Assembly (NCBI RefSeq): GCF_023156195.1
Contig: NZ_JAKUKA010000001.1
Location: forward strand, 930,001-994,000
Direction: 5' to 3'
Length of the DNA stretch: 64,000 nt
Origin: Chitinophaga sedimenti
GTDB lineage: Bacteria; Bacteroidota; Bacteroidia; Chitinophagales; Chitinophagaceae
The position numbers and the translations under genes were made by a program. The notes beneath the pieces are model-generated. The model was not told the DNA's origin, made no database searches, and was given only the letters and a program-made list of their open reading frames with translations. Positions within the stretch are counted from its first letter, which is position 1, and each line of letters begins with the position of its first letter. Below are positions 1-11,894 of the stretch, one piece after another.

Positions 1-624
1 ACCAACGATAAGGGCGAGGTGCGCTTTTACGCTACCTACACCGCGTTCGATGGCGTTACGATCCAGCCCAAACTGCTGGTTACAAGCGACTTTTACCACT
101 TTAATATTATGCCGCTCTACGGCGAAGGTGCACAGAACAAGAACCTGGCGTTATTTCCCCGTAAGCTCAACGGCAAATATGCCATGCTCTCCCGTATCGA
201 TGGCATCAATAACTACATCATGTATTCCGATACGATTAACATCTGGGAGAACCCGCAAATACTCCAAACCCCACGTTACCCCTGGGAGTTTGTACAAATA
301 GGCAACTGCGGTTCCCCTATAGAAACTTCGGAAGGCTGGCTATTGATTACCCATGGTGTAGGCCCCATGCGCACCTACTGCATCGGTGCCAGCCTGCTCG
401 ACCTCGACGATCCCACAAAGGAAATAGGGCGCCTGCGCGAGCCATTGATCATTCCGAACAAGGATGAGCGGGAGGGATATGTACCGAATGTGCTGTACTC
501 CTGCGGTTCTATGGTGAATGACGACGCGCTGATCATACCTTATGGATTTTCCGATTCAGCCTCGGGGTTTGCAAATGTGCCGTTGAGGAGATTATTGGAG
601 AAGATCAAAGAGGATGGGGTGTAG
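1..624 (+). CDS. GH130 family glycoside phosphorylase/hydrolase, C-terminal part (5' end outside window)
   Basis: The reading frame is open from base 1, so this is the C-terminal ~207 residues of a longer protein. It shows the GH130 beta-propeller end: HGVGPMRTYCIGASLLDLDDP followed shortly by a GYVPNVLYSCG stretch. This is the usual signature of beta-mannoside phosphorylases and related beta-mannosidases, which split or phosphorolyse beta-linked mannose-containing oligosaccharides. The catalytic acid lies upstream of the visible part, so phosphorylase cannot be told from hydrolase. The gene runs convergently into two glycosyltransferases at 627-3937, ending only two bases from the first. That GH130/GT4 pairing suggests joint handling of a mannose-type glycan (inference). 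No frame break is seen here. Confidence 0.85.
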   Translation, partial: TNDKGEVRFYATYTAFDGVTIQPKLLVTSDFYHFNIMPLYGEGAQNKNLALFPRKLNGKYAMLSRIDGINNYIMYSDTINIWENPQILQTPRYPWEFVQIGNCGSPIETSEGWLLITHGVGPMRTYCIGASLLDLDDPTKEIGRLREPLIIPNKDEREGYVPNVLYSCGSMVNDDALIIPYGFSDSASGFANVPLRRLLEKIKEDGV

Positions 625-626
625 CG

Positions 627-1639
627 TCACCCCAACATCCGCTCGTACACGCTGATATAATCAGCTACCATTTTCTCCTTACTGAACTTTGCCGCCGCAT
701 GCTCCCTGCAATCCATCCGCTGCAGCCCTCCCAACATAGACACCGCCTCTACCGCTTCGTCCTCCGTAGCCACCAGGAATCCAGTCCGCCCATGCTCAAT
801 CAATTCGGGCATAGATCCGCGCTTATAGGCGATTACCGGCGTTCCGCATAACATGGCTTCCGCTACGCTCAATCCGAAAGGTTCGTCGAAATGAATAGGA
901 TGTAACAGTGCCAGGGCGTTACCGAGTAAAGTATTCCGTTCGGCCGGTCCCACAGGCCCAATGTATTTTACCTGTTCGTTATCAAGCAGTGGTTCAACCT
1001 GTTCACGGAAGTAAGCGGCATCCTGCACAATACCGGCAATGATAATTCGTCTACCGCTGCGCTGCGCAATGCGTATAGCATCCGCCGTGCCTTTATGCGG
1101 ATGGATGCGGCCTAAGAACAAAAGGTAATCGCCGGCAGGGGCTTCCACATATTTAAAACTGCTCACATCAAGCCCATTGTACACCGTAGCGGCATAGTGG
1201 AGGGATGCGTGCCGGTCGCTGTTGCTGATCGATACGTAGTGATTATTGTGATTGAATCGCTGGTATACGGGCACTATCTGTTGCGAGGAAAAACCGTGTA
1301 TCGTGGTCACCATCGGCGTTTTCACGAAAGGGGTGTAGGTGAGGGGCAGAAAGTCGAAGTGATTGTGAAGGATGTCGTATTCCCGTGCATGCTCAAAGAA
1401 ATAACTGATATGCATACACTCCAGTACTTTGGCGTCCTGGCTGCGGTCTTCTTCATATCCTTTTTCGCAGATGGAATAAAGGGTGCCTGCGGTTTGGGGG
1501 AATCACCGGTAGCAAACAGGCTTACATCGAAGCCTTTTGCCACCAGCCCTTCCGCAACATTAGAGGCTACCTGTTCCCAGGGACCGTAATGCTGCGGAGG
1601 GGTACGCCAGGCCACTGGCGCAAGGATGGCTATTTTCAT
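627..1639 (-). CDS. GT4-family glycosyltransferase (one frame break)
   Basis: Reconstructed 337-residue GT-B glycosyltransferase. The N-terminus (MKIAILAPVAWRTPP) starts at 1639 and carries the donor-side Rossmann start and FATGDS. The C-terminal half has LGRIHPHKGTADAI and HFDEPFGLSVAEAMLCGTPVIAY, the E-x7-E type nucleotide-sugar site of GT4 enzymes. The frame is lost near 1492-1500 in a C5A3 run (minus strand); adding one base restores TAGTLYSICEKGYEED, typical of the family. It probably transfers a sugar from a nucleotide donor in the cytoplasm; donor and acceptor are unknown. It lies 15 bp downstream of the fused glycosyltransferase 1655-3937 on the same strand, so they are probably co-transcribed. 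Confidence 0.85.
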
Positions 1640-1654
1640 AGAACAGTGTCGGGC

Positions 1655-3937
1655 TTAACTGATTTTACTGCTCAATACACTGGCAGTAATAAGGGTGGTT
1701 TGCAAGGGTTTTTCCTGGCGCAGTACTTCGGCTTCTTTCAGCACGGCGAGGTGCGAAATGAGGTAGGCCAATGTACTTTCTGCGCCCTGGTTGCGATTTA
1801 CGCTGCCCTGTTGAAGGCCGTCGCAACAGCCGTGTGTTTCGCTGTCGTACAAGGGGACGCGGAGCGAGTTTTCGCCCAGGAACCACCGGTAAGCAGTATA
1901 CATTTTTTCGAGATGGTGACGCTCATTGCTCACCGCGTATGCCTGCTGGTACAGTAATACCATGGCCATGGTTTCAATGGCCTGCTGGTCAAACTTCGGT
2001 GCACACTTGCCGGGTTGATGCCAGCCGTCGTTGCCTACCGGTGTCAGGTAACCGTCGCACAGCGTTATTTTCTCCGGAAGTTGATGCTCTCCATGGCAAT
2101 ATTATACGTGCGTTCGTCGCCTGTTACCTCGTATGCATGCAGCAGCGCCAGTGGCAGGATGCCGTTGTCATAACTCATATTATGCTCGAACCACTGCCAT
2201 TCATTGGTACGGTTGCGTTCATAACTGGCGAGTAATGGTTCAATCAGGATATCCAGCAGTTTAAACATGCCTTCATCGGTGGGATGGTAGGCGAGGTAGT
2301 GGCTTACGCCGATGGCGGCATTGGCCCGGCCACGCAGGTGTTCCAGGGTCGCGAAGTGTTGGGTGGAACGATGGAACAGCTCCTGTGCGAACTCGCGGTA
2401 AGAGTTGTTGGGGGCGTAGCGGACGAGGTAGCCCAGCGACCACACCGTACGGCCAAAAGCATCTTCCGACCCGATCTCATCGAGGTACTGGCGGCTAAAG
2501 CTCAGGAAGTTGCGGAAGTTGCCATCTTCGCGCTGCATATATTGGATGAAGCTGAGGTACGTGGTAATCAGCTCCAGCGATTCTTTGTTGCGGCGGTAAT
2601 GCTGCGCCATCAGCATCATCATGAGGGCGCGGGAGTTATCGTCCAGGCAATATCCTTCCTTCAGGTTAGGAATGCCATATTTTGCATGCTGCACAATGCC
2701 CGTATCATCCGTCAGCCTGCGTACATGCGACAGGTTCAGGGGCGATAACAGCGATACATCGGGTACCGGTTTCGTATTAATAACCGTCGGTCTTGGTGTA
2801 GACAATATCTTCCAGGCCAGCTGACGATAACGTGCGCCCATCTGCGACCATTGCAGTTTTTTTCCGTAAGAGGCAGCATGTTGCTTCAATTCCTGCAGCT
2901 TGCCGGGTGTGTCCAGCAGGTCGTTGATGCAGCGGCTCAGTTGCAGACTGTCTTTAAAGTCGAACAGCAATCCCCGGCCATTGTCCAAGAGCTCTTTGGC
3001 ATACCAGTAAGGCGTGGAGATAACCGCCGAACCGGCGCCTAATGCATACGTCAGCGTACCGCTGGTTATCTGCGCTTCGCTCAGGTAGGGCGTTACATAA
3101 ATATCACAGCAGGTGAGGTAGGCAAATAACTCCTGTTCGTTTAAGAAACGGTTCAGGAACAATACATGATTTTCGAGCTGGAGATCGGTTACCATTTTCT
3201 CGAGGCTGTCGCGGTATTCTTCACCTGCATGCCTTACGACGGCAGGGTGGGTGGCGCCGGCCACGATGTACAACACCTCCGGGTGGCGTTCAATGATCTT
3301 CGGCATGGCCTGTATCACGGTTTCTATGCCCTTGTTACGGCTCAGCAGTCCGAAGGTGAAGATCACTTTCCTTTTCAGGGTGTTGGATACCGGTATTGCT
3401 GCGGATTGGTCAGCTCCGAAAAGTCGGGTACGCCGTGTTCGATCAGCTGGACCTTTTCTGCAGATACTCCATATATATTTACCAGGAAGTCGATGGCCAG
3501 CTGGCTCATTACTACCATTTTCGAAGCGCGCGCCGCGATTTCGCGAACGATGGATTTTTGTATGAAAGAAGGTTCTTTTAATACGGTGTGGAAAGTGACC
3601 ATAAATGGAATTTCCAGCGCATGGAGCAACGGCAGCAGGTAGACGCCGTTATCGCCGCCGAAAATACCGAATTCGTGCTGCACGATGCAGATATCGGCCC
3701 CGCTCTGGTTAATATAACGGGCCGCCTCATGGTAATCCTCCGGTGATGCTGTCGGATCACATGCTCCACTTCCGCCGGGTAATCATACTTCTGATCACTG
3801 TCGTTAACGGCAATTACCGCAACTTCCGGTCGCTCCTCGCCTTTAACGGCGGTCTTCATGGATTGCACGAGATGGTTAGTAAACGTGGCAATTCCGCATT
3901 CTCTGGGAGGGTACGAGGCAATGTACGCTATCTTCAT
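1655..3937 (-). CDS. GT4 glycosyltransferase fused to alpha/alpha-toroid glycosidase-like domain (three frame breaks)
   Basis: Reconstructed 761 residues. Residues ~1-390 are a GT4 enzyme: MKIAYIASYPPRECGIATF at the start, QHEFGIFGGDNG, FTFGLLSRNKGIETVI, and a C-terminal EAQITSGTLTYALGAG donor loop. Residues ~410-760 resemble an alpha-helical toroid glycosidase-like domain (YCLDDNSRALMMML, REDGNFRNFLSF, SEDAFGRTVWSLGY, NQGAESTLAYL). The frame breaks near 3740, 3384 and 2075; one added base at each (twice as CCC for CC) restores continuous protein and a length divisible by three. Such GT-glycosidase fusions next to GH130 occur in Bacteroidota, and the pairing suggests synthesis and trimming of one glycan (inference). 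The substrate is not visible. The start at 3937 is chosen for the MKIAYI beta-strand. Confidence 0.8.
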
Positions 3938-4171
3938 ATAATTCGGTTTATGGTATACTTGTGTCTGTTTAACGATTCGTTGGTGGGGTTGGCGTTTACT
4001 TCTGGACAGTTACTTGTTCAAAAAGTTCGCCATTTCATTATTCTTAATACGTTGGCCGAACACGCTGTGGAGGATTGTGGAGTGATTGGGAAAAATAACC
4101 GGCAAACAGTGGATTGGCACGCTCAGCTAAAAAATACGCGTTCCACCATCAAAATACCTAAATTCGTGCAT

Positions 4172-4179
4172 TAATTTTG
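4172..4179 (+). promoter_or_regulatory. Candidate Bacteroidota -7 box upstream of bshC
   Basis: TAATTTTG matches the Bacteroidota sigma-A -7 consensus TAnnTTTG and lies 15 bp before the bshC ATG at 4195, which would give a very short leader. No convincing -33 TTG was found at the right spacing. The region 3938-4194 between the divergent genes holds nothing else that I recognise. Confidence 0.4.
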
Positions 4180-4194
4180 ACCACAAGCGCAATT

Positions 4195-5785
4195 ATGGAA
4201 CAGGGCGTTCATCATATACCTTATCGTGAGACAGGATTTTTAGCCAGCTGGTAGCCGATTTTATTGCGGAGCATCCCTCGATCCGCCCATTTTACCAGTA
4301 TTCGCCGGTGAAACCAGATTTTGAGGCCGCCATTCGTGCCAAGAGCACGCAACCACTGGACCGCCAGCTGCTCGTACAGGCGCTGGAGCAGCAGTACAAG
4401 GGGTTGGAGCAGGACGAGCAGGTAGTGGCCAATATCCGGCTGCTGGGACAGGCAGATACGTACTCCGTGTGTACCGCCCACCAACCTAACATTTTACCGG
4501 TTACCTCTACTTTGTATATAAGATATTACAGACCGTGAAGCTGGCACAAGAGCTGAAAGCACAGTTTCCCGGTAAACACTTCGTGCCCGTATATTACATG
4601 GGCAGCGAAGACGCCGACCTCGACGAGCTGGGCAGCATTTACATGGGTAAAGAAAAGCTCACCTGGAAAACCCAGCAGGAAGGGGCGGTAGGTCGCATGA
4701 AGACCGAAGGCCTCGGGGAGCTGATCGCTGACATTATGAAACATATCGGCTACGCGCCACATGCCGCCGAAGTGCAGGATATGCTGGAAAAGGCCTACCT
4801 CCAACACGATAACATCCAGGAAGCCACCCTATACCTCGTTAACCGTTTGTTCGGCCGTTACGGGCTCGTGATCCTGGTGCCGGATACGCCGCTGTTCAAG
4901 CAACAGATCAAATCCATCTTAAAAGAAGAACTCTGGCAGCAATCTTCTCATAAAGTGGTGACCGACACCATTGAAAAGCTGCAACAGCATCATAAGGTAC
5001 AGGCATCGCCCCGCGAAATCAACCTGTTTTATTTGCAGGAGGGCTCCCGCGAGCGCATCGTCAAAGAAGGAGCGGTGTGGAAAGTGTTGCACACTCCACT
5101 GGTATTTGATGAGCACAGTTTGAAGAAAGAGATAGAAGAGCATCCTGAGCGCTTTAGTCCGAACGTAATATTGCGCGGAGTGCTGCAGGAAACTATTTTG
5201 CCCAATATCGCCTTCATCGGTGGCGGTGGCGAAATCGCCTACTGGATCGAATTGAAGTCATTGTTCGAGCATCACCACGTACCCTACCCGGTATTATTGC
5301 TGCGTAATTCTTTCTTATGGGTAGATAAATTCTCCGCGCAGCGTTTACAAAAGCTCGATATCTCCATTACGGAATTTTTCCAGGAAACGGAGCTGCTGAT
5401 CAACAGTTTCGTGTTGAAGCATACCAACGCCAACCTGGTGCTGAAAAAGGAGTATGAAGATATTGAAACGCTGTTTTCGCAGATGGAGGCGAGGCCCGCA
5501 GCATTGATATTACGCTCGTGGCTTCCGTGAACGCGGAGCTAAAAAAGCGATGAAATCCCTCGGTAAGATCGAACATAAATTCCTGCGTGCAGAGAAAAAG
5601 AAGTTTGCTTACCAGTCGGAGCAGATCCGCGAGCTGAAAGCGCGTTTATTCCCCGGCAACTCCTTACAGGAAAGGCGCGAAAACTTCCTGCCCTATTACG
5701 CCGAATATGGCCCGGTCTTTTTGACCGCCTGCTGGAAGCCATGACACCGGTAACGGATCAGTTCTGCGTGATCGCGGAGGCGTGA
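4195..5785 (+). CDS. bshC: Bacillithiol biosynthesis cysteine-adding enzyme BshC (five frame breaks)
   Basis: BshC is the putative ligase that adds cysteine to glucosaminyl-malate in the last step of bacillithiol synthesis, the low-molecular-weight thiol of many Bacteroidota. Reconstructed length is 531 residues, normal for the family. Recognisable parts are PFYQYSP near the N-terminus, CTAHQPNIFTG, VYYMGSEDADLDEL, NIAFIGGGGEIAYW, and a coiled-coil C-terminus with FCVIAEA at the end. The ATG at 4195 is chosen because MEQGVHHIPYRETG is family-like. Frame breaks fall near 4246, 4496, 5492, 5543 and 5713, each repaired by one base in a T, A or G run. The 3' end overlaps the convergent FUSC gene by 28 bp. 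bshA and bshB are not in this window. Confidence 0.9.
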
Positions 5786-7995
5786 ACGGCGGCCTTTTTC
5801 ATATCTTTTAAGACTGAATAGATCGCGTGCAGCTGATCGCGCACGTGTTTGATCTCCAGCATCTCTTCGCGGGCAGGGGTGTGTCCCTGTCCCAGGTTGA
5901 TCTGCTCTGGCGAATGGCCAGCACACTATCCAGGTGACCTTCCAGTTCCTGGAAAGCGCCTAGTTTGGGCATATCTTCAATATGTGCCCCCGTCTGCATG
6001 TAATGTTCCACCTGGTCTATTATCGACACGATGTAATCCGCGATTGCAGGGTACTCTACCCGCGGGTATTTGATCTGGTGCTGCAAGGCATAGTGCGCCA
6101 GCTGTGCAATGTGGGACGACAAGGAGTGGCTCAGCACCACGAAATGATATACTTCCGACGCATTCTTCTGTTTATTCTTCGGCTCCGACAGCATCCGCTG
6201 GAAGGCCGCCATCAGGTTCGCCGTACTTACATGCACCTCTTTCCGAGCCAGTTTATAATCGTTCATCGAAAATGCCTGTCCCGTATACAGTTTCATGATC
6301 TGCAAAAAATATTGCCGGTTGGCGTGCAGCATCTTAAACATGTAGTCGGGTAAAAAGCGATACTCCCAGCTGGGCCAGAAGATGTAGTTGAACGTAAATG
6401 CGATCGCGCCGCCGATGAGGGTATCCAGTACGCGCAGGCTGATGTTCTGAAAGTCGGCCGGGTAGAGGAAGTGCAGCAGGAATACGATAAAGGGCGTTGT
6501 AAACACCACACTCACCGTATAATTATAGGTCATCGTACTATATGCGCCAATGATGCATATCAGCATGATGATAAATATTGCCGTATGGTTTTGGGTGAGA
6601 AATAATACGCCCACCGCGAACAACGCCCCGATGATCGTACCGATCATACGCTGGTAGCTGCGTGACTTCGTCATGCTGAAGCCGGGCTTCATGATCACCA
6701 CGATGGTGAGCAGTATCCAGTAGGTACGGCTGATATCCAGTGCATGCCCCAGGAGGTAGCCTGTTACCATGGCCAGGCTGGTACGGATGCCGTGGCGGAA
6801 CAGGTGCGAATTAAAAGACAGGTTATTCCGGAAGGTTTCAAAGTCGTACCGCTGGCGGGTGGTGAACCTGGACAGTTCCAGCTGTGGGTCTATTTCTTCA
6901 TCCTTCACCCGCTCCAGGCGCGTAAGGCGGTGCAGGTTATAAATACGTTGGGCAATGTGTTGCAGATTATCCACCACATTGGTGAGCGGCAGCAATTTTG
7001 CGCTTCGCTCGCGCAGGGTAGGCATACGCTGGCGGTAAGCGTCTATTTCCCGCTTCACCTTTTCTATCTCCAGCTTCAGGTTCATTTTGGGTAGGGACCG
7101 TTGTCCCGCCGCCACCGACATGCCGATAGATTCCAGTTCCTCCGTTACCTGTAAAATGGTATTATGCAGCTGGGCGAGCAAAGGAGTGCCTTTATAGTTC
7201 TTTTGCAGCGACGTATAGTCAATCTGGGAAGCCATGATTTCCTCCTGCATATCGGTCATGTGCAGGAATATGAGTACCATGCTTTTACTGATAGACGTGG
7301 TGCCCTGCTGTGCGGAGCGCATCTTCAGCAACAGTTCGCGCACGGCTTCACGGCGCTCGTTTACGAGTACCTGCTGGGCCAGTACGGATTTATAGTTCTC
7401 GGTGATATCAATATCATCTTTATAAAAATTCGCGCGTAGCCGGAGGTAGTCGGCCGTTTCCTGTATACAGTCGCCCAACGTTTGCTGGATCGTAAGGTAA
7501 GGCCGTATCTGCCAGAGCAGGAGGGCCAGCAGCGAGTACCAGATACAGCCGGAAAGTACGAGGAACGAGGCTTCTATGGCTTTGCCCATGGGTAGCTGCT
7601 CGCCGATCGTGGAGACCATCACCAGCAAACACCCGATGCCGATGTTACCGCCACGGTTGCCATATACGAGCAACATGGAGTAAAAGAACACGCACACGGC
7701 TACCCACCCGGCCGTCAGCCGGTGTTGGAGGCCACCAGCCCCGTTACAAGGGCGGTGATAAAGATAAGCGTAGTGCTGATCAGCAGGCCGTTTCGTTTAT
7801 GGATGATGGTGCCGGGTACATCGGCCAGGGCGGTACATAAGGCGCCCATCGAAATGGCGATGCCCACATCCGGCGGTCCTGCATGGCGAAAATAACGGAG
7901 GGAACGACTACGCTCAGGGAGGTGCGCAAACCGTTGCTGAAATGGTAGCTATAGAGGAATGCCTTTACTTCTTTGAGCCAACGTGCTGTCTGCAA
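5758..7995 (-). CDS. FUSC-family inner-membrane protein (three frame breaks)
   Basis: Reconstructed 746-residue membrane protein of the FUSC/aromatic-acid-exporter (YccS/YhfK-like) family. It has two clusters of hydrophobic helices. The first is at residues ~20-170 (FYSMLLVYGNRGGNIGIGCLL). The second is at ~400-530 (LAMVTGYLLGHALDISRTYW, then IGTIIGALFAVGVLF). Cytoplasmic helical regions lie between and after them. Members are thought to be efflux-type transporters; the substrate is unknown. Breaks lie near 7870 (CCGG), 7717 and 5906; repairing the last gives a natural C-terminus (HASAITQN) ending at 5758. No ATG fits the start: TTG at 7995 is the best in-frame start after the stop at the promoter, preceded by a TACCTTTG box at 8018-8025. 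Confidence 0.85.
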
Positions 7996-8017
7996 ACGAA
8001 TGAAATTGATTTAATTA

Positions 8018-8025
8018 CAAAGGTA
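8018..8025 (-). promoter_or_regulatory. Candidate Bacteroidota promoter for the FUSC gene
   Basis: On the minus strand TACCTTTG fits TAnnTTTG, and TTGG at 8044-8047 lies 18 bp upstream, near the usual -33 spacing. Transcription would begin about 15 bp before the TTG start at 7995. Confidence 0.45.
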
Positions 8026-8221
8026 CGATTAACTGTATTCCGACCAATGACAAATGATGTGCCCGGATACGATATCAACAACTGTGCATAAAAAAGCCCC
8101 GGGTTTTAAAGGAGACATTTATATTACGTATCCTTTTCGACCATATCGGGGAGAGAAAACCGGCTAACCCCTTGGTTCACAGGCCAATGGCTAATTTTAA
8201 TGGAGGTATGGTTTAAAATTA

Positions 8222-8229
8222 TATCTTTG
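8222..8229 (+). promoter_or_regulatory. Candidate Bacteroidota -7 box upstream of smc
   Basis: TATCTTTG matches TAnnTTTG 23 bp before the GTG start of smc. No clear -33 element is visible. Confidence 0.4.
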
Positions 8230-8252
8230 ACGGCTTATTTAAAAAAGGACCA

Positions 8253-11200
8253 GTGCGCTTAAAAACATTAGAGATCAAAGGATTTAAAAGTTTTGCCGAT
8301 AAAACCGTATTGCACTTCGATGAGGGCGTTACGGGAGTAATTGGACCCAACGGTTGCGGCAAAAGTAATATTATCGACTCTATCCGCTGGGTGATAGGGG
8401 AGCACAAGATCAGTAACCTGCGTTCCGAAAACCAGGCCGGACTTGTGTTTAACGGTTCCCGTACCCGTTCCGCGAGCGGTATGGCCGAGGTAAGCCTCAC
8501 CTTTGAAAATACTAAGAACGTACTCCCTACCGAGTTTACTACAGTTACTATTACACGTAAGTTTTATAAGAACGGCGATTCCGAATACCGCCTCAACGAT
8601 GTGGCCTGTCGCCTCAAAGACATCCACAACCTCTTTATGGACACCGGGGTGAGCACTGACTCCTACGCCATTATCGAGCTGGGCATGGTAGACGATATCA
8701 TCAAGGATAAAGAAAACAGCCGTCGCCGCATGCTGGAACAGGCAGCGGGCATCTCCATCTATAAAACCCGTAAAAAGGAAGCCAAATCCAAGTTAGACGC
8801 CACCGAAGGTGACCTAAACCGTATCGAGGACCTGTTGTTCGAGATCAACAACAACTTAAAAACACTCGAAAGTCAGGCCCGTAAAGCGGAACGCTTCTAC
8901 GAAATCAAAAAGGAATATAAAGAGATCAGTATAGAACTCGCCAAAGCGGCACTGGAAGGCTTTAACGTGACGTTCAGGGACCTTACCGACCAGCAGCAGG
9001 CGGAGATCGACAAGAAAGCGGCCCTCGAAGCGGAAATCGCCACAGAGGAGGCTTCCGTAGAAGAGGACAAACTGCACTTCGTGGCCAAAGAGCGCGAATT
9101 GCAGGTGATGCAGCGTTCTTTCAATGAACTCGTATCTACCATCCGCACCAAGGAAAACGATAAGAACCTTGCTTCCCAGCAGCTGACCTATCTCCGTGAA
9201 AGGGAAAAGAACTTAACCGACTTCCTCAACAACGCCGAAAGCAACCTGCAGGGCCTCACCGAATCTATCAGCTTCACACAACGTCAGAGCGAAGACGAAG
9301 CGGAAGTGTTCGAGTCGATGCAGGACGAACTGGAAACGTTGCAGGAAATGGTGGATGGCAAAAAGGAACAGTTCCAGCAAAAGAAACTGGCCCTCGAAAA
9401 CCTGCGCCGCGATCAGCAACAATGGCAGCGCCAGCAGTTTGAAGCCGAAAAGAAAGTGGCCGTAGCCGATACTTCCGTGCAAAACCTGCAAAGAAGCATC
9501 CAGCAGTTACAGGAAGAAAAAGCTGCCCGCGAAACCCAGATCCAGCAACTGAAAGAGGAGAAGGAAATTCTCCAGGACACCGTAGATCAAAGAAAGGACG
9601 AGCTCGAAGAAATGGTCCGCTTCCGGGAAGAGACCAAGGGCAAAATCCTCGCTACACAATCCGACATTGAAGCACTGCGCGATAAGCTGGTAGATGAAAA
9701 CCGTAAACTGGACAGCAAAAAGAACGAATACGACCTGTTAAAGTCGCTCGTAGACAGCCCGGAAGGTTACCCGGAAAGCATCAAGTTCCTCAAGAAAAAT
9801 AACGAATGGAATAATAAGGCGCCCATCCTGAGCGATGTGTTTTTCTGTAAGGAAGAATACCGCACCTGCGTGGAGAACCTGTTGGAGCCATACCTGAACT
9901 ACTACGTGGTAAACAATGCAGAGGAAGCCGTACAGGCCATCCACCTGCTGGATGCGAACAAGAAAGGGAAGGCCAACTTTTTATCCTCGATCAGTTCAAT
10001 CACCAGGGCGGCGCACTGTTTACGCCTCCCGGCACCATTCCCGCACTGGATGTGGTAGAGATCGATGAGAAGTATAAAGGTCTCGGCAACTACCTTTTAG
10101 CGAAAGTTTTTATCACGGAAGATGTGACGGCTATTGATTTTGGCCAGCTGCCCGAACAGGATGTGCTGATCATCGAGAAAAGCGGCCGCATGCACCGTGG
10201 CAAATACAGCTTTAGCGGTGGTTCTGTAGGACTGTTCGAAGGTAAAAAGCTCGGTCGCGCCAAGAACCTGGAAAAACTGGAAGCAGAGATCCGCGAGCTG
10301 GAAAACACGGTGGGCGACCTGCGCGATCAGATCCGGGAGAAACACAACCAGGTGTTGGGTTTCAACAGCCAGCTGAACGAAAATAATATTAACTCCCTCA
10401 AGGAGCGCATCAACCAGATGAACAACCAGGTTTTCGGCCTGCAGAACAGGATCGAAAACTTCCATCACCTGATCGAAACAGGGGATAAACGCCTGGCCGA
10501 GATGCAGCAGTCGTTGCAAACGAACATCGACAGCATTTCCGATGTGCGCGATGAACTGGACTCCCTGAATGACCGCGTACATGCACTGCACGACAGCATC
10601 GTGGATGCCGATCGTGGCGCGCAGGAAGCAGAGGCCCAGTTTAACCAGGCCAATGTGCAGTTTAATAACCAGAACCTGCAGCATACCCGCCAGCAGAGTA
10701 AAGTAGCGGGGCTGAAACAGGAGCTGGAATTCAAACGCAAGCAATTAACCGATTTGCACACGCAGATCGCCAGCAATAAAACCCAGCTGGAAGATACCGT
10801 AGCCAACCTGTCGGCCGCGGAAGATAAACTGGCGGCGGCGGAAGATGGTCTCGTAGAGCTGTTCCGCAAGAAAGAAGAAGAGGAGAAGGAGCTGAACGAA
10901 AAAGACCAGGAGTACTACAACTTCCGCAATATGCTCACGGAGCGTGAAACCGCCCTCCGTGCCAAGCAACGCAGCCGTGAACAGATGGACCAGGCGCTCA
11001 CCATCATCAAAGACAAGGTGAACGAACTGAAACTGCAACTGGCCTCTATGAAAGAGCGCCTGAGCGTGGAATTTAAAGTCAACCTCGACGAAATACTCGA
11101 TGAAGCGCGTAACAGTACGCTTTCCGCAGACGAACTGACCGGCAGCGCGGAGCGTTTAAAGAAACGTTTGGAGAATATGGGCGAGATTAACCCGACCGCG

Positions 11201-11782
11201 ATCGAAGCCTATACGGAAATGAAGAAGCGTTACGAGTTCATCCTGGAGCAGAAGAACGACCTGGTGCAGGCGAAAGAATCCCTGCTGGCCACTATCCGGG
11301 AAGTGGAAAGTACCGCTAACCAGAAGTTCCCCGGATACCTTTAACCAGGTAAAAGAGAACTTCATCCGCGTGTTCAAGGCCCTGTTTACCGAAGAAGACC
11401 AGTGTGACATGATCCTTAACGATCCGTCTAACCTGGCCGATACGGGCATCGAGATCATTGCGAAGCCGAAAGGTAAACGTCCCGCTGCCATTACACAGCT
11501 GTCTGGTGGTGAAAAACACTGACCGCGACCGCGCTGCTGTTTGCCATCTACCTCATTAAACCCGCGCCGTTCTGTATCCTCGATGAGGTGGACGCTCCGC
11601 TGGATGATGCGAACGTAGGTAAGTTCACTAACATGATCCGCAAGTTCTCCGATAACTCGCAGTTCATCATTGTTACGCACAACAAGCAAACCATGGCCTC
11701 GGTCGACGTTATTTACGGCGTAACCATGCAGGAGCCCGGGGTGAGCAAGCTGGTACCGGTGGATTTCAGAAGCCTGAACTAA
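8253..11782 (+). CDS. smc: Chromosome segregation ATPase SMC (three frame breaks)
   Basis: SMC forms the condensin ring that compacts and segregates the chromosome. Reconstructed length is 1176 residues, normal for the family. The N-terminal ATPase half has Walker A GPNGCGKS at about residue 32 and the FKSFADKT start. Two long coiled coils flank the hinge (~residues 510-640; SPEGYPESIKFL to LGNYLLAKV). The C-terminal half has the signature LSGGEK and Walker B FCILDEVDAPLDD. GTG at 8253 is the start that gives the conserved MRLKTLEIKGFKSF. The frame is lost at a T5 run near 9980, gained at C4 near 11330 (CCGG), and lost at A5 near 11515. The three breaks cancel to a length divisible by three. 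No scpA or scpB is present nearby. Confidence 0.95.
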
Positions 11783-11894
11783 CCACTTATTTACCGTTCC
11801 TCCCGTTTAATTCATTTTTAAGGACATTTTTCAAATTTCCTCCTATTTTGTGCAACCTGTTTTTAAAGACGGTTTTTGCAATCGATAGAAATTA

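Noticed and set aside
3743..4174. Plus-strand gene over the glycosyltransferase start
   Set aside because: It is the opposite-strand shadow of the GT4 N-terminus and continues into the divergent promoter region without domain features.
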